Below the pieces are notes generated by a model. The model saw only the letters and a list, made by a program, of their open reading frames with translations. It did no database searches and was not told the DNA's origin. A stretch of DNA of 64,000 bases, from the NCBI RefSeq assembly GCF_900166595.1, contig NZ_LT745763.1, positions 1,090,321 through 1,154,320 of the forward strand. The letters are read 5' to 3'. A program made the translations under genes and the position numbers. Below are positions 36,428 to 46,139 of the stretch, piece by piece. Each line of letters opens with the position of its first letter. Within the stretch, counting starts at the first letter, position 1. This DNA comes from Virgibacillus dokdonensis (GTDB lineage: Bacteria > Bacillota > Bacilli > Bacillales > Amphibacillaceae).

Positions 36428-36919
36428 ATGACTATATCTATTGTAAAACCGCAATTGGTACATGTAGATGATATAGCAAGAATTTGTGCAGAAGGTTGGA
36501 AACAAACAGTAGCTGGAATATTAAGCGAAAAATACCAAAAACAAAATATAGCCTATTGGTACAACCCGGGAAAAGTTGCTCAGGATGTACAAGCTGGTTT
36601 GTATTCTTATATAGCGTTAGTTAGCATGAAAGTGGTTGGCGTTATTGGTGGGGCAATGAAAGATGGCTCGACTGAAATCTATGTTCTTTACGTAGATAGT
36701 TTGTATCGCTATTTGGGAATTGGCAGTAAATTGCTCGCAGCATTAACGGAACAACAAGTAGCTGAGGGAGCGAAAGAGCAGTGGGTATCGGTTCAAGAAG
36801 GAAATCAATTAGGAATTCCTTTTTATGAAGCAAGAGGTTTTATCTATAAGCAGAAAAATATGACGGAAACGGAAACAAGTGAGAGACAGGTATCGCTTCG
36901 ATATTACCGAAAAATTTAA
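36428..36919 (+). CDS. GNAT-family N-acetyltransferase
   Basis: This is a 163-aa acetyltransferase. LYVDSLYRYLGIGSKLLAALTEQQ carries the acetyl-CoA-binding motif A (consensus Q/R-x-x-G-x-G/A), and the end reads WVSVQEGNQLGIPFYEARGFIYK, a typical motif B. AGGAGGTG lies 3-5 nt before the ATG at 36428. It is 60 nt after the sigma-54 regulator gene and may share its transcript. Substrate unknown. Confidence 0.85.
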   Translation: MTISIVKPQLVHVDDIARICAEGWKQTVAGILSEKYQKQNIAYWYNPGKVAQDVQAGLYSYIALVSMKVVGVIGGAMKDGSTEIYVLYVDSLYRYLGIGSKLLAALTEQQVAEGAKEQWVSVQEGNQLGIPFYEARGFIYKQKNMTETETSERQVSLRYYRKI

Positions 36920-37098
36920 TCGGAGTTTACTATAAAGCAATGCTCCCCAGAAACGGGCTGAACTAATCGTTGCAATCCCTTTTTCGTTTAGAGTTGATAC
37001 CCTTGAGGTCTTGCTGAACACTAATCAAACGATGGTATTTTTCATCATAAACAATAAGCCAAGTTATTTAAAGAATAAGTTTTTGAAGTGTAAAAAAT

Positions 37099-38501
37099 CA
37101 CTAGCATTGCATAAATATGGTTTGAAAATTCAGTAAGCATCTTTGCAGGATTTTTTGCCAAAAAGACAAAGGCTAAACAAAGGTGGTTTGTCCATTTGGA
37201 AAAATTATACAATTAAACTATTAGCAACAGCGACACTGTATGTATTTACGGAATAGATCTATCGTCAAATCTGCGAATCCAGATGTACGCAGGTTTCCAC
37301 AGCGCTTTATTTAACCAGCGGCTAATTCGGAGTAAGGACTTCTTACTCCTCATCTCTAACTGGATAAGTACATGTAAACAGTAAGCAATGAGCGCAAGGA
37401 AGATTTGATTTTGAATGGCAGTTTCGCTCATGCCATAAAAGTGTTTGATCTCTACATGCTGTTTGAGCCATTTGAAAAATAGCTCTATGGCCCACCGTTG
37501 ACGGTAAATTTCACTAATCTCTTCGGAATTTAGATCGAAACGGTTAGTAATTAATCGTAGAATGTTTCCCTTTGTATCCACTACTTCAAGTAGGCGGAAT
37601 ACATTCTCTGTACGATTTTGCGTCGAACCGATGTAAACCATCTTGTCGGATAAAACCGTAGAATCTTTAGGTATAGAAAATGATTCTACTTCACGAGTGA
37701 TGGCGTTTTTCTTCAGTCTTGATACGAAAAAATAGCCTTCATCTGTCATTCGATCAAATCGTTCATAATCAACGTATCCACGGTCAAACACATACATGGC
37801 TTCTTTGTCGTCTACGAGAACTTCCAGTTGATTTCTGTCATGTTCTTTGGCTGTTGTAATCACTGCTTTTTCAGGATAGACGGTATCTTTATTCATAAAT
37901 ATAAGTCGTAAATGTAGCTTAACTCCTGCTTTTGTTTTACGGAACTTTGCCCACTTATGATTCGTTAAGTTTAATGGAAGCGTGCTAGAATCAATGATTT
38001 TCAATGGCATGTATTTCCCGTTTTTAAATTGGATACCTTTTATTTTGTAAACAAGGTCCAAGAATAAATGGGAAAGGATCATTGGATTCATTTCATTATT
38101 CTTCCTTGATAGCTGAGATGTACTAATCGATTCAAACCCCAGTGCTTTCTGAAGTCCATCATCTATTAGGGCATCGCTCATTTCTTCCAAGCTCTCGAAT
38201 CCTTGCAGTTGGGCAAGTAACATGAGCTTTATATACCCGGCAGTTGTTAGCTTTTTTGTGTAGTAATCTTGTTTATTTTCTTCTACTTGTTCAAATAGTT
38301 TTTTCGTATTTATAGGTGAAACCCATTTACCAAATGATGATTTTAGTGTATTCTTGTCCATACGGATTATCCTTTACTTTTGGATTTGGACAGGAACCAC
38401 CTGTACTTCCATTGTAAAGGATTTTTTTGTATCATGAACACGTAATTATTGAACATTTTTAGTATTTTGAATCATCAGGTTTAATTAATGCAATGCTAGT
38501 G
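37099..38501 (-). mobile_element. IS4-family insertion sequence, copy 1
   Basis: The element is 1403 bp with terminal inverted repeats starting CACTAGCATTGCAT and flanked by a 9-bp target duplication GTAAAAAAT (37090-37098 and 38502-38510). It carries one transposase gene. It sits between the GNAT gene and the control region of the acyl-CoA dehydrogenase operon. Confidence 0.92.
37246..38361 (-). CDS. IS4-family transposase (copy 1)
   Basis: This is a 371-aa DDE transposase of the IS4 group, similar in kind to the IS4Bsu1 type of Bacillus. The acidic residues are visible in IDSSTLPL and VFDRGYVDYERF, and the IS4 signature Y-R-E-K in YRQRWAIELFFKWLKQH. It appears intact. Compared with the copy at 48724 it differs at about 23 of 371 residues by eye, mostly in the first half, so the two copies are related but not a recent duplication of one another. 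Confidence 0.93.
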   Translation of the reverse strand: MDKNTLKSSFGKWVSPINTKKLFEQVEENKQDYYTKKLTTAGYIKLMLLAQLQGFESLEEMSDALIDDGLQKALGFESISTSQLSRKNNEMNPMILSHLFLDLVYKIKGIQFKNGKYMPLKIIDSSTLPLNLTNHKWAKFRKTKAGVKLHLRLIFMNKDTVYPEKAVITTAKEHDRNQLEVLVDDKEAMYVFDRGYVDYERFDRMTDEGYFFVSRLKKNAITREVESFSIPKDSTVLSDKMVYIGSTQNRTENVFRLLEVVDTKGNILRLITNRFDLNSEEISEIYRQRWAIELFFKWLKQHVEIKHFYGMSETAIQNQIFLALIAYCLHVLIQLEMRSKKSLLRISRWLNKALWKPAYIWIRRFDDRSIP

Positions 38502-38534
38502 GTAAAAAATGTATCATTGTTTAAACAGTTAGAC

Positions 38535-38596
38535 AGTTGTTCCATCGTTTGTTCATTCTATTCCCGGTTATCTAACACCACTAGATGGAACCAACT
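38535..38596. promoter_or_regulatory. candidate enhancer (UAS) for the sigma-54 activator
   Basis: AGTTGTTCCATC (38535-38546) and GATGGAACCAACT (38584-38596) are inverted half-sites about 37 nt apart, 150-210 nt upstream of the -24/-12 promoter, a normal distance for an enhancer. The rest of 38502-38787 contains only a degenerate repeat fragment near 38610. Confidence 0.5.
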
Positions 38597-38744
38597 ATAG
38601 ACTTTTTGGTATAGAAACTTGACGATAAAACTTCTCTAGTCTTACTAAAATTTCAATTTTCACCTTTTGACAAATCTTAAAGATGAGTGTTTAAAGAAAA
38701 AGTCGCATTGTTCGGTCTGATTTTTATTTTTGTAATTTTATGAT

Positions 38745-38760
38745 TTGGCATGTAATTTGC
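38745..38760 (+). promoter_or_regulatory. sigma-54 (-24/-12) promoter
   Basis: TTGGCATGTAATTTGC has GG and GC exactly 10 nt apart and matches the consensus TTGGCACG-N4-TTGC at nearly every position. It ends 27 nt before the acyl-CoA dehydrogenase ATG. Confidence 0.82.
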
Positions 38761-38787
38761 AATAAGAAACGGAAAGGGGGATAGGTA

Positions 38788-40452
38788 ATGGAAAAGGTAA
38801 ACTTTCATGATAAGGATTCTATATTTCCAAATAAACAGTGGGTTCTTAAGAAAGATTCCACGAATCCTTTTGCGGAGGAAGAGGAACTGCTTATAGGGAT
38901 GATCGAAAAGTTTGTAGCAGAGCAAGTAATGCCAAATTTAGATAAGTTGGAAGCGCATGATTATGAAGTTGCTCGTGAATTGTTTCGAGCGACTGGTGAA
39001 TTAGGGCTGTTAGGTGCGGAAGTTCCTGAAGCTTATGGTGGTTTAGAAATGGGAAAGCGTACGGCTGGAATTATTGCTGAAAAAATGGGTTTTGGCGGAT
39101 CATTTAGTGTATCTTTCAATATTCATACAGGCGTAGGTACGTTACCTTTTGTATATTTTGGGACTGAAAAACAAAAAACCAGATATCTACCGAAGTTAGT
39201 TTCCGGTGAATGGGTTGGTGCCTATGCATTAACAGAACCAGATGCTGGGTCTGATGCATTATCTGCTAAGACGACAGCTAAAAAGGCAGTAGATGGTTCA
39301 GGCTGGACATTAAATGGAGAAAAGCAATGGATAACGAATGCACATATAGCTCAAGTATATGTAGTGTTTGCTAATACTTCAGATGGCATTACTGCTTTTG
39401 TTGTTGAGCGTGACCAGCCAGGTGTATCCGTAGGACCTGAGGAAAAGAAGTTAGGCATTAAGGGTTCTTCAACGGCGACTTTAATTTTAGAGGATGTTCG
39501 TTTGAAAGAAGAAGATATACTAGGTGAAGTTGGGAAAGGGCATAAAATTGCGCTGAATATTTTAAATCTAGCACGATTAAAGCTAGCTTTTGCTAATATT
39601 GGAACTTCCAAACAAGCGTTACGCCTCGCCGTAGAATACGGAAAAGAACGTAAGCAGTTTAAACAGCCAATCATTCACTTTGGAATGGTGCAAGAGAAAT
39701 TAGCTAATATGGCGCTTGAAATATATGGAGCAGAAAGTGCAGCCTATTACACAGTGAATAGGTTAGACGAAATGGAGCAAGACAACAAAGGGGATATATT
39801 GGAAAGGTTATCGGATTATGCAATGGCTTGCTCCATTAATAAGGTGAAAGCTTCTGAAACGCTTGATTATGTCATCGACGAAGCTGTGCAAATCCATGGC
39901 GGATATGGGTATATGCAAGAATATGAGGTAGAGCGTATATATCGAGATGCGAGAATAAATCGAATTTTTGAAGGAACAAATGAAATTAATCGATTAACAA
40001 TTGCTAAGGCGTTTTTAAAGCAGTATACAAAAGACTCATCTGTCATTTTATCCGTCGAGAAGGAAGAGAATATATTTATTCGCTATGCGAATCAACTATT
40101 AAGAACGGTTTTGAATGCGCTTTCCGAAACAGGTGAACTTCCACAGCTCGATCAATTTTATTTACATCGAATAGCTCTTATATTAGAAGATATTTATCTT
40201 ATGCAAGCTACTGAGATCAAGGCTATGTTGGAGAAAGATTCACTATATACCAATTTAGCTGATGTCTTTTGTGAGGAAGCTTACCAACGAGTTGAAAAGC
40301 ATACAATCGTTTTACTTGCTTCTATTTCAGAAGAAAATGAAACATACGAAGAGCGAATAAGGGAGGTACGTTCGTTACCTGTGCTATACACAAATATTAT
40401 TGCAAAGAAACAGACCATTGCAAAAGAAATGATTAACCGTAATGGATTTTAA
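38788..40452 (+). CDS. acyl-CoA dehydrogenase, long form
   Basis: This is a 554-aa acyl-CoA dehydrogenase. Residues 1-410 are the standard fold: ALTEPDAGSDALSAKTTA is the FAD loop, DEAVQIHGGYGYMQEYEVERIYRD the signature, and Glu in RIFEGTNEINR the probable base. About 140 extra C-terminal residues form a helical domain seen in FadE-like enzymes of Bacillaceae. It is the first gene of a unit with mmsB and mmsA behind a sigma-54 promoter, so it likely oxidises isobutyryl-CoA or another branched acyl-CoA from valine. The AAAGGGGG ribosome site lies almost at the transcript start. Confidence 0.9.
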   Translation: MEKVNFHDKDSIFPNKQWVLKKDSTNPFAEEEELLIGMIEKFVAEQVMPNLDKLEAHDYEVARELFRATGELGLLGAEVPEAYGGLEMGKRTAGIIAEKMGFGGSFSVSFNIHTGVGTLPFVYFGTEKQKTRYLPKLVSGEWVGAYALTEPDAGSDALSAKTTAKKAVDGSGWTLNGEKQWITNAHIAQVYVVFANTSDGITAFVVERDQPGVSVGPEEKKLGIKGSSTATLILEDVRLKEEDILGEVGKGHKIALNILNLARLKLAFANIGTSKQALRLAVEYGKERKQFKQPIIHFGMVQEKLANMALEIYGAESAAYYTVNRLDEMEQDNKGDILERLSDYAMACSINKVKASETLDYVIDEAVQIHGGYGYMQEYEVERIYRDARINRIFEGTNEINRLTIAKAFLKQYTKDSSVILSVEKEENIFIRYANQLLRTVLNALSETGELPQLDQFYLHRIALILEDIYLMQATEIKAMLEKDSLYTNLADVFCEEAYQRVEKHTIVLLASISEENETYEERIREVRSLPVLYTNIIAKKQTIAKEMINRNGF

Positions 40453-40563
40453 ATGTTTTAGCAAGGAATGTCGAAGTATTACCTTAAAATATCGTATGGA
40501 TCGTATGCGAAGTAGTAATGGAAAATAATTTCGTTACGTACAATGGGAACAAGGAGGAAGAAT

Positions 40564-41460
40564 ATGAAACGAATTGGGTTTATCGGCTTAGGAAATATGG
40601 GATTGCCAATGGCGATTGGTTTAGTAAAAGAAGGATATACCGTTACTGGATATGACATTAATGAACAGGCAGTCCTTTCATTGAAAGAGCAAGGAGGAGC
40701 AATTGCGACAACTATTGGGCAAATTCTCGTTTCTAGTGATGCCATTTTAACAAGTCTTCCATCGGTGAAAGCTGTCGAGGAAGTATATTTAGCTGCCGAT
40801 GGATTAATTGAACAAGGGGATAAAACGAAAATACTTGTCGATACGAGCACCGTTTCTCCCGAATTGAACCAAATCATAGATCAAGCCTGTGCAGAGAAAG
40901 AAATTCCTTTTCTTGCTTCTCCCGTAAGTGGTGGTGTCATCGGTGCAGAACAGCAAACGTTAACCGTAATGGCGGGAGGAAGAAAAGCTATCTTTGAGCG
41001 TGTATTACCAATTTTTGAAGTGATTGGTGGCAATATTTTTCATGTTAATGAACAAATTGATAGCGGTACAACGGTGAAACTAATTAATAATTTGCTAATT
41101 GGATTTTATACAGCAGGTGTCAGTGAAGCTTTGCATATTGCTACGAAGAAAAATATTAATTTAGATGACTTATATTCTATGTTAAGTGTGAGTTACGGGC
41201 AAAGTCGTATTTATGAACGAAACTATAAGGCGTTTATTGCCAACAATGATTATGAACCTGGTTTTTCTTTGAAATTATTGCGTAAAGATTTAGAGTTTGC
41301 TATGGAAGCAGCAGAAAACACGCAATTAGATTTACCAATTAGCAAAACGTTATTATCTTTATATCAACAAGTGGAAAAAGAAGGATATGGAGATCAGGAT
41401 ATGGCTGTTCTTTATGAACGGGTAAAGGAACAGTCGGCTAAAAAGGAGGCTGAAAAATGA
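40564..41460 (+). CDS. mmsB: 3-hydroxyisobutyrate dehydrogenase
   Basis: This NAD enzyme oxidises 3-hydroxyisobutyrate to methylmalonate semialdehyde in valine degradation. It is 298 aa. The Rossmann motif [16 protein letters not shown] is at the N-terminus, [15 protein letters not shown] forms the substrate loop, and the catalytic Lys is in [20 protein letters not shown] precedes the ATG at 40564; the longer frame begins seven codons upstream. Its 3' end overlaps mmsA by 4 nt. Confidence 0.92.
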   Translation: MKRIGFIGLGNMGLPMAIGLVKEGYTVTGYDINEQAVLSLKEQGGAIATTIGQILVSSDAILTSLPSVKAVEEVYLAADGLIEQGDKTKILVDTSTVSPELNQIIDQACAEKEIPFLASPVSGGVIGAEQQTLTVMAGGRKAIFERVLPIFEVIGGNIFHVNEQIDSGTTVKLINNLLIGFYTAGVSEALHIATKKNINLDDLYSMLSVSYGQSRIYERNYKAFIANNDYEPGFSLKLLRKDLEFAMEAAENTQLDLPISKTLLSLYQQVEKEGYGDQDMAVLYERVKEQSAKKEAEK

Positions 41461-42917
41461 TATCGCAAGAAGTAAAAGTGATGAAAAATTACATTGGAAA
41501 TAGCTGGGTGACTTCATCTGGTGTAGAAAAACATGATATACCTAACCCAGCAACAGGTGAAATCATTGCCCAAGTTGTGCTATCAACGGAGGAGGACGTC
41601 GATCAAGCGGTAGCAGCAGCTAAAAATGCTTATAAGGATTGGGCGAATGTCCCTATTCCAAACCGTGCGCGTTATTTATTTAATTATTTGCATTTATTAA
41701 AAGAGCATAAAGAAAGTTTGGCAAAAATTATTACATTGGAAAATGGGAAATCGTTAAGAGATGCAAGGGGAGAAGTGCAACGCGGAATAGAAGTAGTCGA
41801 ATTAGCAACATCTGCTCCGAATTTAATGATGGGTGATGCATTGCCACAAATCGCAAGTGGCATAGATGGGTCTATCTGGCGTTATCCATTAGGGGTAGTG
41901 GCAGGAATCACACCATTTAATTTTCCGATGATGGTTCCGCTATGGATGTACCCGCTAGCTATCGCTTGTGGAAATACATTTGTTTTAAAGACGTCTGAAC
42001 GCACCCCGATTTTGGCAGAACGGTTAGTTGAATTATTTTATGAAGCAGGTTTCCCTGAAGGTGTACTTAACCTCGTTCACGGAGGGAAAGAGGTTGTAAA
42101 TCGGGTGTTGAAGCATCCGGATATTGAGGCAATTTCTTTTGTAGGATCAGAGCCAGTAGCTAAGCATGTATATCAGACAGGTACGGCGCACGGGAAACGG
42201 GTGCAAGCATTAGCAGGTGCGAAAAATCATGCTATCGTCATGCCTGATTGTAATTTAGAAAAAACAGTCCAAGGTGTCATTGGTGCTGCGTTTGGAAGCA
42301 GTGGAGAGCGTTGCATGGCCTGTTCGGTTGTCGCTGTTGTCGATGAGGTAGCAGATGCATTTTTGCATTTATTAACGGAAGAAACAAAAAAATTAAAGGC
42401 TGGAGATGGATTAGATGATTCAACATTTGTTGGTCCACTTATCAGGCAGTCTCACAAAGATAAAGTAGTTGGCTATATTGATCAAGGAGTAGAGGAAGGG
42501 GCTGAACTACTCATAGATGGAAGAACCATTGAAGAAGAAACGCCAGATGGCTACTATGTCGGTGCGACTATTTTTGATCATGTTACACCAGATATGAAGA
42601 TTTGGCAGGATGAGATTTTTGCTCCTGTGTTAAGTGTAGTGAGAGTGAAGGATTTACAAGAAGGGATAGCGCTTACGAATAAATCGAGATTTGCAAATGG
42701 AGCGGTCATTTATACGTCAAGCGGAAAACATGCGCAAACGTTCCGTGACCAAATTGATGCAGGAATGGTCGGTGTGAACGTAAATGTTCCAGCTCCGATG
42801 GCATTTTTTGCTTTCGCAGGAAATAAAGCTTCTTTTTATGGTGATTTAGGAACGAACGGAAAAGACGGAGTGCAATTCTATACAAGAAAGAAAGTAGTAA
42901 CGGAGCGTTGGTTCTAG
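41457..42917 (+). CDS. mmsA: methylmalonate-semialdehyde dehydrogenase (CoA-acylating)
   Basis: This enzyme converts methylmalonate semialdehyde to propionyl-CoA, the last dedicated step of valine degradation. At 486 aa it is the standard size. The catalytic Cys lies in [13 protein letters not shown], the NAD/CoA region in [14 protein letters not shown], and the characteristic C-terminal [18 protein letters not shown] is present. AAAAGGAGG just upstream supports the ATG at 41457. Substrate distinction from the inositol-pathway IolA relies on context: mmsB and HIBCH genes around it make the valine role clear. Confidence 0.94.
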   Translation: MISQEVKVMKNYIGNSWVTSSGVEKHDIPNPATGEIIAQVVLSTEEDVDQAVAAAKNAYKDWANVPIPNRARYLFNYLHLLKEHKESLAKIITLENGKSLRDARGEVQRGIEVVELATSAPNLMMGDALPQIASGIDGSIWRYPLGVVAGITPFNFPMMVPLWMYPLAIACGNTFVLKTSERTPILAERLVELFYEAGFPEGVLNLVHGGKEVVNRVLKHPDIEAISFVGSEPVAKHVYQTGTAHGKRVQALAGAKNHAIVMPDCNLEKTVQGVIGAAFGSSGERCMACSVVAVVDEVADAFLHLLTEETKKLKAGDGLDDSTFVGPLIRQSHKDKVVGYIDQGVEEGAELLIDGRTIEEETPDGYYVGATIFDHVTPDMKIWQDEIFAPVLSVVRVKDLQEGIALTNKSRFANGAVIYTSSGKHAQTFRDQIDAGMVGVNVNVPAPMAFFAFAGNKASFYGDLGTNGKDGVQFYTRKKVVTERWF

Positions 42918-42923
42918 GTTATT

Positions 42924-42963
42924 TAAAAACAGCCGAACAATTTAACCTATTGTTCGGCTGTTT
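42924..42963. terminator. bidirectional terminator between convergent valine units
   Basis: CAGCCGAACAAT and ATTGTTCGGCTG pair across a 7-nt loop with A and T runs on both sides. Confidence 0.8.
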
Positions 42964-42975
42964 TGACATCGTTTT

Positions 42976-44010
42976 TTACTGAAAAAACGATTCTACGACA
43001 GATTGAGAGACGTCGGATAATTGTTTGTATTGATAGATTGGCTGTTTATCTTTGTCAATGACGACGGAACGTACCCCTTCATAAAAATCATTTGTTTTCA
43101 AGAAATTTTTAGCAATAATCAGATCGGTTTCCAAACATTCTGTTAAAGTTTGGTTCTCTCCACGAATTAGCTGCTCTAAAGTAACTTTTAGAGAAATAGG
43201 TGATTTAGAGAGAATCGTATTTTTTGTTTCTGTCGCAAATGGACTGTCATCTGACGCGAGAGAAGCAACAATTTCTTCTACTGTTTGATGTGCGAAATGA
43301 CGGTTAACTTTCTCTTGATGCTGCGCCAAATTACTTTCACATTCTAATTTAGTTTCGAAGCTTTTTATCAATTGAGTTAATTTTTGTTCTGTTTCTTGCA
43401 GCCAATTTATATCATAAACTGCTTTGATTAGTGGTTCTATCTGAGATGTTGATAGATGGTAATCAGCAGCATTAGCATATAGAATGTCTGCACCTTTTAT
43501 AATATCCGATGTTAGTGCCAAATACCGTCCAATGTAGCCAGGGGCTTGATTAAGGAAGTATGCAGCACCGACATCTGGGAAAAAGCTAATGTTCATTTCA
43601 GGCATCGCCCATTTTGTTTTTTCTGTTATGATACGATGGCTAGCTCCGTAAGAGAGTCCAACGCCACCTCCCATGACAACACCATCGAGCAATACAATTA
43701 TTGGCTTTGGGAAATTAGCGACGAAATTATCCGTTGCGTATTCAATTTCAAAAAATTCCATTGCTTTTTCAAACGTTTCCTCGTTTTCTTTTGCTTGATA
43801 TAATGTTTTTATATCTCCACCAGCACAAAATCCTTTTTGTCCTTCACTATTTAAAATAATTAATTGCACATCAGAATCATTTTCCCATTCTAGCAATCTA
43901 TCATAAATTGGCGAAAGCATACCTTCTGTTAACGAATTAATTGCTTTTGGTCTATTTAATGTAATTGTTGCAATGCCATGTTCTTTCTTGGAAAATAAAA
44001 CATCGCTCAT
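42976..44010 (-). CDS. 3-hydroxyisobutyryl-CoA hydrolase (HIBCH family)
   Basis: This crotonase-fold hydrolase releases 3-hydroxyisobutyrate from its CoA ester. It is 344 aa, long for a crotonase and typical of HIBCH. IATITLNRPKAINSLTEGML, GFCAGGDIKTLYQ, DGVVMGGGVGLSYGASHRI (oxyanion hole) and EMNISFFPDVGAAYFL are diagnostic. It follows the enoyl-CoA hydratase gene by 21 nt and is expected to be read from the sigma-54 promoter at 44866. It completes the valine pathway with mmsB and mmsA on the other strand. Confidence 0.93.
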   Translation of the reverse strand: MSDVLFSKKEHGIATITLNRPKAINSLTEGMLSPIYDRLLEWENDSDVQLIILNSEGQKGFCAGGDIKTLYQAKENEETFEKAMEFFEIEYATDNFVANFPKPIIVLLDGVVMGGGVGLSYGASHRIITEKTKWAMPEMNISFFPDVGAAYFLNQAPGYIGRYLALTSDIIKGADILYANAADYHLSTSQIEPLIKAVYDINWLQETEQKLTQLIKSFETKLECESNLAQHQEKVNRHFAHQTVEEIVASLASDDSPFATETKNTILSKSPISLKVTLEQLIRGENQTLTECLETDLIIAKNFLKTNDFYEGVRSVVIDKDKQPIYQYKQLSDVSQSVVESFFQ

Positions 44011-44031
44011 CTTCCTATGACCTCCTATGTA

Positions 44032-44817
44032 TTATTGGTGGCGAAAATTGGGTTTGCGTTTTTCGACAAAAGCCTGAACGCCTTCTTTAGCATCTTCTGT
44101 TAGGAATAATTCACCAAAGATTTCCTTTTCTCTCTGTAATCCATCAGAAAAAGATTTCTGTGCCCCCTGAACGACGCTTTCAACAGCTCTTGTAACACTT
44201 TGCATACTATTTCCTTCTACAAAAGAACGGGCAATCGTCTTCGCTGTTGACATTAGCTCGTCACTAGAAACTTTTGCTTGAACAATACCTAGCTCTAGTG
44301 CTTTATCACTGTCTATATGTTTTCCGGTAAGAATTAATTCTAACGCAGTGGCTACGCTAGTAATTCGCGAAAGACGTTGTGTTCCGCCGAACGATGGCAC
44401 AAGTCCAAGTTTTACTTCAGGTAAGCCAATTGTTGCTTTTTCAGATGCAATTCGGAAGTGGCAGCCCATTGCTACTTCTAAACCTCCGCCAAGTGCTGGT
44501 CCATTTATTGCTGCAATTACCGGTTTTGTCATAAATTCCAATTCATTGCATAAATCCTGTCCCGCTTTAGACATATCAATTCCTTTTTGATAATCTCCCA
44601 TTGCTGGTACAAACTCTTTAATATTAGCCCCAGCAGCAAAAAATTTGCCTGCTCCAGTTAAAATAATAGCATGTACATTGGAATCGTCTTGAAATTGTTT
44701 TAAAATGGTACGTAATTCCGTAATCATTGTTGATGATAGGGCGTTAGCTGGTGGTGAATCTAAGGCCAAGATAGCGATATTTTCTTCATAAGTTACTGTA
44801 ACGTGATTAAATTCCAT
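44032..44817 (-). CDS. enoyl-CoA hydratase
   Basis: This is a 261-aa crotonase: IALLALDSPPAN-like start (IAILALDSPPANALSS), GKFFAAGANIKEFVP, ALGGGLEVAMGCHFRIASEKATIGLPEVKLGLVPSFGGTQRLSR with the two catalytic Glu residues. It likely hydrates methacrylyl-CoA in the valine route. AAGGAGG 8 nt upstream supports the ATG at 44817; the frame extends 9 codons further. It is first in its unit, behind a sigma-54 promoter. Confidence 0.9.
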   Translation of the reverse strand: MEFNHVTVTYEENIAILALDSPPANALSSTMITELRTILKQFQDDSNVHAIILTGAGKFFAAGANIKEFVPAMGDYQKGIDMSKAGQDLCNELEFMTKPVIAAINGPALGGGLEVAMGCHFRIASEKATIGLPEVKLGLVPSFGGTQRLSRITSVATALELILTGKHIDSDKALELGIVQAKVSSDELMSTAKTIARSFVEGNSMQSVTRAVESVVQGAQKSFSDGLQREKEIFGELFLTEDAKEGVQAFVEKRKPNFRHQ

Positions 44818-44865
44818 AGTAAGTTCCTCCTTCAATTTCATCAACAGTCCTGTTTCTTAATTAAA

Positions 44866-44881
44866 GCAAATCCTATGCCAA
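44866..44881 (-). promoter_or_regulatory. sigma-54 (-24/-12) promoter for the enoyl-CoA hydratase unit
   Basis: On the minus strand TTGGCATAGGATTTGC has GG and GC exactly 10 nt apart, as in the promoter at 38745. The transcript would begin near 44854. Confidence 0.82.
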
Positions 44882-44971
44882 AGTTTACAAAGCGTATAAA
44901 AACAGAGAAGAATGTAGCTAATATAGTTAATTGCAAAGCTTTAATTCCTTTTTTAAACATAGGGTAAGCAA

Positions 44972-45014
44972 ACAAAAAATCATGTATAACTGTCTACACA
45001 ATTATACATGATTT
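44972..45014 (-). terminator. terminator of the DUF2187 gene
   Basis: AATCATGTATAA and TTATACATGATT are perfect 12-bp arms; on the minus strand they are followed by TTTTTT. A cryptic role as an operator is possible but the T run favours a terminator. Confidence 0.65.
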
Positions 45015-45062
45015 AAAAGCAATTCTACAAATTACTATTCAACTTGCCATTTGTAAGGTGTC

Positions 45063-45149
45063 TGCATTTTAAACGTTAATTAAGTACATGTATCATGCCG
45101 CATTTTATCACGACATAGATGTTATAAGGTACTGCATTTTAGACATTGA
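45063..45149. promoter_or_regulatory. two direct repeats, possible activator sites
   Basis: TGCATTTTAAACGTTAA (45063) and TGCATTTTAGACATTGA (45133) are related 17-mers, 70 nt apart, each preceded by an AAGGT block. They lie 180-270 nt upstream of the sigma-54 promoter at 44866, which is enhancer distance, but do not resemble the 38535 half-sites. Confidence 0.35.
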
Positions 45150-45171
45150 ACGGGAAAGAAAACGATAAATG

Positions 45172-45378
45172 TTAACCAATAACACGGTAATTTTTATGAG
45201 CTACAACAGTAGTAGAATAACCGTTGTTTAACTCAGCCAAATTCTGTGCTTTTGAAATATCGACAATGATACTTTGCTTACAGCTTGAAGGTAGTACTTT
45301 TCCTTGTAAAAGTACATCCTCTCTTTTAAATTCGATAATATCACCTGGCTTAGCTGTTTTTGTATCAGGTTTAAACAT
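45172..45378 (-). CDS. DUF2187-family protein
   Basis: This is a 68-aa protein like YkvS of B. subtilis, a short beta-rich domain of unknown function (KOW/SH3-like look): KPGDIIEFKREDVLLQGKVL, then SIIVDISKAQNLAELN and TVVAHKNYRVIG. A GGAGGAAAT-type site lies before the ATG. The next gene upstream on the same strand is the MerR-like regulator. Confidence 0.8.
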   Translation of the reverse strand: MFKPDTKTAKPGDIIEFKREDVLLQGKVLPSSCKQSIIVDISKAQNLAELNNGYSTTVVAHKNYRVIG

Positions 45379-45417
45379 AGTATTTCCTCCTTTTAAACAG
45401 AATTGATGGAAAAAAGG

Positions 45418-45867
45418 TCATTGAATTTGTTTGCTATGGAGTAGCTGTATTTGTTTTTTTAGTGTTTCTAATTCTCGTGTTTGTTCTTTATACTTGTGTT
45501 CTAACGCATGAAATGATTCGGTAAGTTGATTCATGTTCGTTACGGTCAAACCAATGGTTTGCATCATACAACGAATCGTTTCTTTGTCTTCTGTCTGATA
45601 AACAGTTGATGCTGATTTATTTTCTATGCTTGTGAATTCAGATAGTAATAAATTTTCAATCTCTGTAAAACTATACTGCTCTTGTTTACATTGTTTAATG
45701 TATTTTAGAACATCAATTGCTTCAGGAAGATAGTAATTTTCATCCTCTTCCTGTGCTTTAGGTACATACATGGCAAATTGTTCTATCCATGTTGCCAGAA
45801 TGGATGGTGGAACACCTACAATATGTGATAATCCTTGAAGGCTAAGTAATTCCACTACTGTCACCAC
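45418..45867 (-). CDS. MerR/RacA-like DNA-binding protein with coiled coil
   Basis: This 149-aa protein begins with a winged-HTH of MerR/RacA type (IVGVPPSILATWIEQFAMYVPK, then YYLPEAIDVLKYIKQCKQEQYSFTEIENLL) and ends in a predicted coiled coil (ALEHKYKEQTRELETLKKQIQLLHSKQ). This layout resembles RacA or other small chromosome-binding proteins of Bacillus. Start codon is GTG, with tandem GTGs making the exact position uncertain. Target unknown. Confidence 0.65.
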   Translation of the reverse strand: MVTVVELLSLQGLSHIVGVPPSILATWIEQFAMYVPKAQEEDENYYLPEAIDVLKYIKQCKQEQYSFTEIENLLLSEFTSIENKSASTVYQTEDKETIRCMMQTIGLTVTNMNQLTESFHALEHKYKEQTRELETLKKQIQLLHSKQIQ

Positions 45868-46139
45868 TTTCTTGTTTGTCCAAACACTTATTTCATACAG
45901 TTGTGTTATTTAACAAGGCTTGTTTGAAATCTATCTTACCCTTGTCAAAAATTATGAACTTTACGATCTATCATAATGGATGGAGACGGTAGTATTATGT
46001 GAAAAATGTGGAATAAATAAGTAATTTTCTTTGGAATGTCTAGAAAAAGGTGATAGCTGTCATTGCTTAGGTTTGTATTGGGTGATTTTTTCGACTGAGA
46101 TATCGTGTGTTAACGCTTTTGCTCATTATGAGAGTAAAA

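Noticed and set aside
44978..45013. The 12-bp inverted repeat as a sigma-54 enhancer
   Set aside because: The arms are followed by a T run on the minus strand just after the DUF2187 gene, which fits a terminator better.
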